From Petunia secreta (taxonomy: Eukaryota; Streptophyta; Magnoliopsida; Solanales; Solanaceae), in contig JARKIP010000021.1 in the NCBI GenBank assembly GCA_029990175.1, positions 21,271,501 to 21,335,500 of the forward strand: a DNA stretch of 64,000 bases, in the 5' to 3' direction. The notes below the pieces were generated by a model. The model ran no database searches. It was not told the DNA's origin and saw only the letters and a list, made by a program, of their open reading frames with translations. A program made the position numbers and the translations under genes. Positions 11,990 to 22,200 of this stretch are shown one piece after another (within the stretch, counting starts at the first letter, position 1; every line of letters begins with the position of its first letter).

Positions 11990-12430
11990 AAAAGTCCTTC
12001 TCTATCTAAAGACTCGACCCGACCCGCCCAAGCCTCAAGTCCAAGTATTAAATAAATAAATAAATAAATAATATACTATAATATAATATAATATAATAAT
12101 ATGTGTACTTGGTAGGCTTTACTCATTTAATAAGCTTGGTGTGCCTTTTGCCTTTAAAACTGCACAATAACAAAAAGTCTTTTTCTATCTAAAGACCCGA
12201 CCCGCCCAAGCCCCAACTCCAAGTATTAATTAAATAATAAAATATAATATAGTATAATATAATATAATATAATATATGTACTTGGTGGACTTTATTATTT
12301 AATAAGCTTCGTGTGCCTTTTGCCTTTATACCTGAACAATAACAAACTTCCCACCGATGTGGGACAATGTTTGTCTCCCATAGTACAAACTACTCAATCC
12401 CCTACTAGTTTGTACTGTCTCATAATATCA
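11990..12430 (-). mobile_element. Probable LTR of a Ty1/copia element, minus orientation
   Basis: Read on the minus strand, sequence from about 12430 starts TGATATTATGAGACAG and runs through TTGTCCCACATCGGTGGG. A CCCACATCGGT phrase is common near the start of plant LTRs. A TATAAA box follows (about 12332). It lies downstream, in the minus sense, of the copia reverse transcriptase/RNase H remnant at 13000-14030, where a 3' LTR should be. The lower part is internally duplicated. The far border is not fixed. Confidence 0.4.
12001..12350. repeat. Tandem duplication, ~184-bp unit, two copies
   Basis: TCTATCTAAAGACTCGACCC at 12001 recurs at 12185 (TCTATCTAAAGACCCGACCC). Each copy continues through a TATAATATAATATA run, a CTTGGT(A/G)G block, and TAATAAGCTT followed by GTGTGCCTTTTGCC. 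The unit ends in a cytosine-poor stretch. The copies differ mainly in the length of the TAATA run. Confidence 0.8.
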
Positions 12431-13000
12431 CGCATAACAAAAAGTATCTTTAAATATATTTGTAACTTTCTATTAGTGTAAACACTTTAAAGTTTGATGA
12501 AGTTGATGGTACGAAGATTTGAGCAACAATTCATTATGCCAAACTGAAAGTATCACACATACGATATTATTAAAGCGGCTAAAAAAATCATAACTTGCTT
12601 TAGCACTTTGATGGCAGTGTGCTCTAATCCTGACTTTATGAATATTTAGAAGAACAACCCTTTATACCTTGTTTGAAGCGATAGTGCTTCAATATTTATA
12701 TAGGTAAAACTAAATATTGTGTTCATGTTACTCCAGACAGTTGTTAGTTTCATTAAGAATTATATCAACCTTTCGTCAGTTTTCACTATGAAGTTTGTCA
12801 TTACACCCCTGTAACGACAAGCATTGAACAACTTCTTGCTCCTTCCATAACAATATGGAGTACCTTGGAATGAAGCTTTTTAAGGAGGTTCAGTGCTTAA
12901 ACAACAAAAGCAACTTGTTATTACCCGTTGAACTTTTATTGTTAGAGTATATCCTTACTCAAAGTTGGATTTCCATTACCTGCGTTTAATTTAAGGGCTT
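12431..13000. other. No gene seen
   Basis: AT-rich sequence between the putative copia LTR and the copia pol remnant. It could be 3' interior of the same element, but I see no motif. Confidence 0.35.
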
Positions 13001-14030
13001 CAGCCCATCCCATCCCATCACGATGTGTTTCCACTGCATCTCTTGTCAATGCTTTTGTAAGCGGATTTTTCATATTCTTGCTTCATTTCACACGCTATAA
13101 CTATAGTTCCAATTTTTATCATTCCTCTTATGTAATGATGTCTCAAGCTTACATGTATATTTTTTTCATTATGCACCTTATTGTAAGCTAAGATCATCGT
13201 ATTCTCACTGTCACAAAATACAGTAATGGCTGGCATAGGTTGTGGCAGTAACTTTATATCTAATAAAAAATTCCTCGGCCATTCCTTTTCATGTACAGCA
13301 GCTGCTAAAGCAAAGAATTCAGCTTATATTGCAGAATGTGAAAGACAAGTTTGTTTCTTGGATGCTCAACTAATGGCGCCACCTGCTAAATAAAAAATCC
13401 ATCTTGCAGTGGATTTCTTATCATTAACACTGATAATTCAACTTGCATCATAATAACCCTCTAATATTGTAGGAAAATCACTATTGCCAATTCCTAAGTG
13501 CTTTGTTCAATTTAAATATCCAAGTACTCTAGTTATTTCTTTCCAATGCTTGTTACTTGCATTACTAATAAACCTTGAAAGTTTACAAAGAATGAACACT
13601 ATATTAGACCTAGTAAAATACATAGCATATATCATACTACCTATTGCACACTGGCATATTCTAGTTGTGCTACTGCTCCCCCAGTGTTTCTAGTCAATTT
13701 TATATTAAATTCATAATGAGTATTAAAGTCCTTTATGTCATTTACTAAACTTGTCGGGGGTCTTATTTATGTAATGTAATTGTGATAAAGTCACTTTCTT
13801 GCTATCTATTCTTACTTTAATTCCTAAGATAGTATATAATTAGATATTTCATTTTAAAGAACGAAATTAGATACTTCTTAGTTTCAGAAGCTCCAAGCAT
13901 ATTCATACCAATAATCAACATGTCATTTACATACACACAAACAATAACTCCATAATCTTTTGTAAATTTACAGTAGATACAATTTGTTCGTTCTAATTTA
14001 TTATTGTTTATTAAGGAAAATATCTTAACA
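13000..14030 (-). pseudogene. Ty1/copia reverse transcriptase-RNase H remnant
   Basis: On the minus strand, the frame near 13930-13890 reads VNDMLIIGMN, a decayed form of the copia YVDDMLIIG catalytic motif. Further along come segments resembling YAMYFTR, LGYLN.TKHLG, GYYDASW and KKSTARWIFYLAGGAISWASKKQ, the familiar end of copia pol where RNase H begins. Then AEFFALAAAVHE and the open segment of 13236-13018. Several stops and shifts break the frame. Everything before the YVDD region is missing or unrecognisable. The element is dead. Confidence 0.75.
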
Positions 14031-15370
14031 TTTTTTTCCTTATAGTTTCGAAGAGTTACATTTCAAGAAAGTGACAATAATTGAGGAAATACTCTTTTTC
14101 GTTCATTGATTTATCTTTTGGATTATTAGTATAACTCTTGAAGTATTTTTTCGGTGTTTGGCGACTGTTTCTAGTGTTTGGCGTAATGTTTTTGGTGTTT
14201 GGCTTACTGTTATTGCTGGTTATGCATTAAGAAGTGTCTGTGAAGTTAACCGATCCTTCCTTTTATTGGAGGAATCGTTGAAATCTCAAGTCGAAGCTAC
14301 TCTATGCTATCAAGCTGACATTATTATAATTTTTAATAAAAGTTAATGTATGTTAATGGAACAATACCAACAGGCTCAAAGAATTATGCCTTCTAATCTG
14401 ATTAGTGATTTTGTACTTAATGATTTTCTTCATTGCTAGTTCTCTTTTAGAATTATTATTTAGCATTCTAAAGTTGTGCACCTTTCCTCTGGCCTTTACA
14501 CATCTTAATTTTCCAAGATTCTTAGTTTGTTCTGCTGTAGGTTCATTTTTAAAGTGTGTGTAGTCTGAACCATCTTTATATATTTTCTATATTACACCTA
14601 TATTTGTCAAGAAATTTTGTACTCTTGTCACTATCTGGAATATTATTGAGAACTTGCACAACCCAATCTGCTTCACCTTCCTTCACAGTACGACAAAAAA
14701 ATTAAAAGGAAATAGTGCAATGTATGTTGGCAATTTATTCACTCTGTTATAATCATTCCTTATAGCTAGTTGGTCTTTGGCTTATTGTTAGCTTTCTTAA
14801 CTTATAATTTATACAAGTTTAGGACTAATAGCTTGCTGGTGTTTTACTTATTTCTATTAGCTTTTGGTCGAACCCCAGCAAGATTTTGGTCTAAATAGTA
14901 GCGAGCTAATTCGTCTCTGGACTTAAAATTCATATATTTAGGACATTTAGAATGTTGGTGCATGGAATGACTACTGTTAGCTTTTCCTCAAACACCAATT
15001 AGCTTTTTGGTTTTGCTGATATACAAACAACATCAGGTGCACATTCCTTATAGCCTAGATGCAGACACCAACAAGCTTTTTGGTTCAAAATGCAGCGAGT
15101 CAATTCGTTAATAAATGATAAATCATAATCCAACTAAAAATGCAGCGAGCCAATTCAACTCAAAATACAATTCATAGATATATATCTCAACTCAAAAGTC
15201 GCTTGCATTATAGGTCTAAAACCAATAAAATTTACATCTTACATGGCAATCACATACAATCATGCTTCTCAATTTTTCTTGCATAATGCAACTAAAAATT
15301 CAATCTTTAATTATAATGCAACTAAAAACATAGTGAGCCAATTCCTCTCGCAACTTTTCAATTTTTTCTT
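14031..15370. other. AT-rich region with a recurring short motif, no gene recognised
   Basis: A phrase like (T/C)AGCGAG(C/T)CAATTC recurs at about 14898, 15094, 15141 and, more diverged, 15331. Around it TTTTGGT and ACTAAAAA also recur, which suggests a scrambled old repeat. On the minus strand 14700-14390 some longer segments look protein-like (for example KEGEADWVVQVLNN), but I cannot assign them. Confidence 0.3.
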
Positions 15371-15371
15371 G

Positions 15372-15600
15372 CTATTTTACGGCTTTACTATGCTCTTCTC
15401 CAAGCATGATCACCAACTTTCTTTCAAATTCAGTGTTGTTATAACGATCTTCCAGTTGGGCTTCAAGGTCACCCAATTCATTTGATAATTTTTGAGTCAC
15501 ATGAATAGATCTCATGTTAGTTTCTTCATCTCTCCAATTGAAAAACTTGCACGATCTCAGACAAATATTTATGTATAAAAGCAACTTGTTTGTTCAGGTA
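15372..15600 (-). pseudogene. GRF-type zinc-finger-like gene fragment
   Basis: The minus-strand frame contains LRSCKFFNWRDEE, which resembles the CGFFKWxDE core near the end of plant GRF zinc fingers. A helical, charged segment with NELGDLEAQLEDR and a FERKLVIM block follows, as is common after GRF domains in small plant proteins. The first GRF cysteines are not visible in the same frame, so this is a partial copy or one exon. It lies close to and divergent from the OEP80 gene. The call rests on one short motif. Confidence 0.33.
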
Positions 15601-16237
15601 ATTTACCAAACATGTAATATCCATTCCACAACCCTCTTTCAAAAGCAATAAACTTGAAATAAATTACATGTTCAAATGTCAACCAATGGAAAAAAGAAAG
15701 AAGAAAATGTTTTCAGTTAATGTACTACTTGATCAGAGAAGAAAGAAGGTGGGAGAAGATGGATGGAGAAGATGTGGGAGGAGAGCAGATTTTGTGCCCT
15801 AATTTTACAATTGAGCGTGAAGTGACGACGAGTATGGACTATTTTATTTTGTTAGATGAGTTACAAGTCACGTGCTGACCACGTGAGGTTAGCCTCCGTT
15901 AGTTTTTAATGTTAGGGCAATTAGAGTATGTTTTCTGCTAACTTCTTGATAGTTTAGTGATGTGTTTTGTTCACTCTGAAATATAAATGAAATTTCTTTT
16001 TGACCCATAAGTTGATGATGTTTTGAGTCAAAATTTCGCCTAATAAAACCAATTTTCCTATATTACTCGTTTGACACCTTTGAATTGTATAGTTTGTCAA
16101 TTGTTGTCACCATCCTCCCCTCCCACCCCCACTCTAAACCCCCCAGCTGTAGAGTGGAGTGTAGCACCACCAGTGTTTCTTTTCTTCTACAACCCCTTAA
16201 ACCCTAGTCATATTCCATTGTTCCATAAACCTCAACT
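15601..16237. promoter_or_regulatory. Upstream region of the OEP80 gene
   Basis: This interval should hold the OEP80 promoter and 5' UTR. I see no strong TATA box. An AAACCCTAG motif at about 16198, close to the plant telo-box AAACCCTAA, and a C-rich stretch at 16105-16145 lie in the presumed leader. The purine-rich block at 15735-15790 is unexplained. Confidence 0.35.
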
Positions 16238-19200
16238 ATGCCCCAAAACGACAACGTTTGTTTCACTTCTTCTTCTATCAAACTCCCTCTTCTTCACCAC
16301 CCTACCCCTAACCCTTTTTTCACCAATATCCATTTATTCCTACAGAATTCCCTTAAATTCCCACACCCATTTCATCAAAAACCCAAACCCCAAAACCCAA
16401 TTTTCCAAAACTTCAATCCCCAAAATGCAATTCTTAAATTTCTAACAAAACCAAGAAACTTAAACCCCTTTTCTTGGAATTTACAAAAAACCCCTTTACT
16501 TTCCTTTGCATCAGTTGCATTGAGTCAGGGTCAAAACAACCCGGATGAGTCATCCGGGCTGGCTCAGTTGTCGGGCCCGAAAACTGGGTCGTCGGGCCCG
16601 AAAGAGGAACGGGTACTTATTAGTGAAGTATTAGTGAGAAATAAAGATGGTGAAGAAATTGAAAGGAAAGATTTGGAAAGTGAGGCATTGAATGCACTTA
16701 AAGCGTGTAGGCCGAATTCGGCACTTACTGTACAAGAGGTACAGGAAGATGTGCATAGGATCATTGCTAGTGGATATTTTTGTTCTTGTATGCCTGTTGC
16801 TGTCGATACTCGAGATGGTATTCGCTTAGTATTTCAGGTACATTTTCTTCTATATATTAACAGCTTGTTTGGATGGTTGTTACGTATCGTTTCATAATGT
16901 ATGTATTGTAATGTACTGTAATGTTTTTGTTAGTACAACGTTTGGATAGATTGAGTTGCTCTATGTCGTTTTATATTACCACGGACTAGCAATCTGAAGA
17001 GTGAGCAAACTATATTGCCAAAAGAGTAGGCTGCTTAGAAAAAATAGCCTTTTTTTTTTTGTAAATTGCATGTATATAATATGTATAGTAAGTGTATAAT
17101 CTATTGATTAGGCGCTAGGGTGGCTATTTCTGGAAAGTTCACCTTTCCTTTATATAATAGTTTCTAAGTACTTATTGAGTATTAGAATGTTAGAGGATTC
17201 ATGTAGCCAACCCCGAGTAGTAGTAGTTCTTGTTGTATTGGTTTCGAAGTACTAGTTACGTTTCAAAGTGACTGTCGCTATCAAAATAAATTGTAGTATT
17301 TGTTTCAGTAGTTTTGCTATGAGGTAAATTGCAAGAGTTCTTTATATCTAATTTAGCTTAAGAGTTGGGTCTTTTAGCAAAATCTGACAAATAAACTTGG
17401 ACATAAGATGTTGCATTGCTTAGTTCAAATTATTGAAAATTTCGGATAGGGATATTTCACCTTTAGATGGTATCCGTTTGGTATTCTAGGTACATTACAC
17501 ACACACACACATATGTTAGTTTCTAAGTATTTATTAAGTATTAGAATGTTGAGGAGACTTGTAGCGAATCCCGAGTAGTAGTTCTTTTGTATTGGTTTCA
17601 GAGCACTACTTACGTTTCAAAATGACTGCCACTATCAAAGTAAAAGTTTGTTTCAGTCGTTTTGCTATGAGGTAAATTCAGGAGTTAGTATCTTATTTAG
17701 CTTAAAAGTTGGTTCGTTTATCTAATAAGTGACAATTAAATTGGGATGTAAGATGTTACATTTCACAGGTTAAATTATTGCTAATTTCTTTTGCCATGTG
17801 TAATTACTTATATCATTATGTTTTGGCATAAGGTAGAACCAAACCAAGAGTTCCGTGGCTTGGTATGTGAAGGAGCCAATGTTCTTCCAGCAAGGTTTAT
17901 AGAGGATTCTTTTCGAGATGGATATGGTACGTCTTCCTTATACATTATTTATACATCCTCAATTTTCATTTCTGTTATATGCATGAGCTTCTGCTTTGTA
18001 TAGTCTGTCTTTCAAGTATTTAGAGTAATCAGCCTATATTTTGATATTGTCTGGTATGCAACCCATGTTGTGCTTATTCTGGTGTGAAGCAATGCAGGAA
18101 AAATTGTTAATATTAGGCGGATCGATGAAATAATAAGCTCTATAAATGGATGGTACATGGAGCGGGGTCTTTTTGGAGCGGTTAGTACTTCGCTATGACA
18201 GCTGAGCCTGTTGTTATCCCCCCCCCCCCCCCTCTTCCCCCACCTTTTGAATGCCTCATTTTGTGATTTGGAAAATCTTATCTTGCCCTGTAGGTATCGG
18301 GTGTCGAGATGCTCTCTGGAGGTATGATTAGACTAGAAGTTTCTGAAGCAGAGGTGAATAACATAGCCATCCGTTTCCTTGATAAGACGTAAGAACCTTA
18401 CTTTCTTATACCTATGCTTTTGAATGAATACAATTGCTCTTAGCAATATCTTGCACTTGCTTGCATGTCTCAGTGGTGAGCCAACTGTAGGGAAAACGAG
18501 GCCTGAAACTATACTTCGACAACTTACTACCAAGAAAGGGCAGGTATACTTAGCATGTCTTGTCTATTCTGACAGCGTCTTATATTTTTGTTCTTTTAAA
18601 AGCTCTGTGTTAAAATCTGTCTTCTAACATATGCCTTGTAATACCTGAAACTTTTATTTGAGTTCTTAGTAGTTTTATGTTTCTATAAGTAGGTTAGAGG
18701 ATGTAAGAGTGGTGAACTAGAGTAGGCTAAAGTATGTTATAGTAGCAAATTTCCTGTTATCCCTTTCTTTTTTTTTTTTTTTTTTTGTGCCCTCATCCTG
18801 GATAACCTGATATTAGGTGGGACATGGCCCTCCTCCAGATTGCCGAGGACATGACCCTAGATAGGAAGAAGTGGAGGTCGAAGATTAGGGTAGAGGGATA
18901 GATAGTATTCGAGCGATTTTTGGTATATTATGCTTTTAGCTTACTCTGAACTTTATGTGTTATTGCTGTTCTCTGTTTATCTTGAGTATGTTTGATATTG
19001 TCATCTTGCTTCTCTTCAATATGTTTTCCACTATGTTATTTAGCTGAGGGTATCGGGAACAGCCTCTTCACCTTGGTGGAGGTAAGGTCTGCGTACATCT
19101 CTCCCTCCCCAGACCCCACCTTGGTGGGATATCACTGGGTATGTTGTTGTTGTTGTTTATCCTGGATAACCTGATACTTTAGTGGGAGGTTAATTCTGTA

Positions 19201-22200
19201 GGCTAATGTGCTGCTTATAGTTACATTGACATTTATGAACTTTAATTTTCTCGTAATTCAATAGGAAGTTACCAACTCGGTCACCTCGTGAATCCACATA
19301 ATAATGAATATCAAATGACTGGGACATGACTGGTTCATTCCATACAGAAGACCTTTTAATGATTGGGAGATGGAAGGATATACTACTTTGCTCCTTCTAC
19401 TCCAATGTGCTCCTCCACTGATTCAAACAGCAGACTGCTTGGAATGGACCATCATTCCTCAGTGACTTTCTCTGTTAGAAGTTGTTATCCCCTTCTCACA
19501 GTTTCCCCTCTCACCACTCTTTGGCCATGGAAAGTGATTTGGAAAGGCAAAGCTCCATACAAAATCAAATGCTTCTCATGGATAGTCGCGTAGGGCAAGT
19601 GCCTTACAAAAGAGAGGTGTCTCGCTTTGCAACCGCTGCCCTCTTTGCGAGGAAGATGAAGAAAACGCTAACCATCTTTTTCTCCACGTAAAGTCTCTCG
19701 TGAAGTCAACCTTCTGGGTGTGCATTTTGGTGTATGCCTCTTTCTATTGTGGACTTGCTACTAGAGGGGAAAAGGAAACCAATGACAAAACCTTCTCTTG
19801 GAATTTGGAACTCCGTCCCAGCTGTTGTTTGGTGGGTTCTTTTGAAAGAGAGAAATGCTAGAATTTTTTAGAACAAAAGGGATAACACTGTAAAGCTTAA
19901 ACACAATTGTTTATATTTGCTTTGTTATTGGTCTAACATGTACTCAACAAACTTGTTAGATGCTGAAGGCATGGTAGATTTTCTTAGCTTTCTTCACTAC
20001 TTGTAAGCACACCAATCTTTTGGATGTACCTCTAACTAGTATTCTCTTGTTGCTAGTTTTACATCACTACTATTGTTTATTTTACTGGGAAAAAAGATTA
20101 TCAAATGACCGAAAGAGTCTTACTGTAAGCACTTCTGTAATTTTTTAATTGTGAATTGGCGTAAGTGAAGTTGGTGATTGTGCAATTGCATGTGAAATTC
20201 TCAATTTGTATGCCATCTTTGTAGCCCAGAATCCAGCATCTTTTTTCTAGTTTGAATGTGAAATTCTCTATTCTGATCTAGGTTTACAGCATGCTTCAAG
20301 GGAAAAGAGATGTGGACACTGTCTTAGCTATGGGCATTATGGAAGATGTTAGCATTATTCCCCAACCAGCTGGAGGTGATTTACCAAACATGGTTATAAC
20401 TGTCAAATCACATTGCACTCTCTTCGTTTATAAAGACATTTTAATCTTTATTAACATGGATGTAGCTGTGATGTTTTCCTTTTCTCCTTGTGTTGGGGAA
20501 ATAGCGTTACATAGCAGAAATGAAGGATGAAATGACACTATAGTACTGAAAGCAAAAAGTATGATGATAACGAAATTGTAGAAATATTGTATTTGCAGAT
20601 CACTGCAAGTCTGCAACTATGAAAAAGTTAAAAGGATATCAGGGAAGCTCCTTCAGGAAAATATCGTAACAAACACACCAATTGCGATCTAAGAGATGCA
20701 TTATGAACAAATGAATGTATGCTGGACTGTAAAAGTTTCTATATTTTTTTAGAAACATGATGAACACTCTATTCTATAATTACTAGGAACTTTTTGGGCT
20801 TCAACCTATAAATTAAATTCTGAAGTAATAAAGGTTAAATAAAACATGTATTAAATCCAAGAATAAATAAAATTTGAATAGTTAACAAATCTGTTAAATC
20901 AGTGGCTGGTACTTGGAGAATACATTTTAGGTTATAGCACAATATATCTGTTTTGGTAAGTTTACAGCCAAAAGATTACTAATAACTGAAAAAAAAATGT
21001 TTTGCTTGTGGGTCCTTTTGGTCGCGCCGGGGTCGACAGTGAGTAAGCACTATATAAGATGCTGTACATACTAAGATACCATATGCACTACAGAAAGTTT
21101 GGTGGGGTGAAGGCCCCTTCTTATCCCTACGGGCATCTGCTCTTTGTGCTATAAACTATTGCTTTTTCTGCAGCGTAAATTTTTGATGCAATATTGCAGA
21201 TACTGGTAAGGTAGACTTAATTATGAATGTTGTTGAGCGTAAGAGTGGCGGTGGTATTTCTGCTGGTGGTGGAATTTCTAGTGGGTATGTGATATTTTGA
21301 GAAGTTATTATTCTTGGAATACTACTCTCATATAAGGTCTCTTTTGGTTTCTTCATTGTTGTTTATTTGTTATGTCTTTCAATTTCAGAATCACAAGTGG
21401 GCCCCTTGCTGGATTGATTGGCAGGTAATTTCATTAGTAGGAAATTATTTCTGTTATAAGGTTTCTCTTCAAATTTAGGATGGCTGTGATCAATCATGGA
21501 CAAGCCTTGGCTTTCTTCTATGTTCTTTTAAGATTGTCCAACACTTAGTTGTTTACATTTCTAGGTGTCTGATTTGAATTTTTTTGTCCTGACATACTCA
21601 GCTATGCTTTATCAAATTGATGTACATACTGGCTATACTTATGCCAAATTTGTAAAGTTTCTCCGGTTAGTTTAATTAACATTTGGGAAGGCTTTTTGGA
21701 AAAACTGTTAAGGAGCTTATTTAGTGGACTACTTAGAAGCACTTTCCCGAGAGCTCAACCCCTTGGGGAGCACTCCTGCTGAATTACTCCATTTCTGTTG
21801 CTTTTTGGTTCTTTATTTTAGTAGCTGCAAAATGAGATTTGTAGAAAGAGTTACCATATTTTTTAAAGCTAATTCTAGGAAAGAAATTATTTCACGAACT
21901 TCGTTTAAAAGATAGGGTAGCTCTTTCAAAAAAAGCCTTAGATCAGTATAAGCAGACATCACTAACATGCTATGTATTACTCCCTAGTTATCTAATATAG
22001 TCAATAAGTGTACTAAAATTTCCTTGAGTTATTACCCAATAAGAAAGGTTCACCTTTAAATATTTTTCCAAGAGTACTATTTTTTTATTGGTAATTTTTC
22101 TAAGAGTACTATTCATTCTATCTTTTCATTTCAGTTGTGCCATATACCACAAAAATCTTTTCGGAAGAAATCAAAAGCTGAATTTGTCACTGGAGCGAGG

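Noticed and set aside
13484..13693. Plus-strand hydrophobic 69-codon frame
   Set aside because: It lies opposite the minus-strand copia pol remnant and is its antisense reading.
16071..16445. 124-codon frame overlapping the OEP80 start
   Set aside because: It is a different frame from the supported OEP80 start. Its Pro/Ser/Leu-rich product comes from C-rich leader and transit-peptide DNA.
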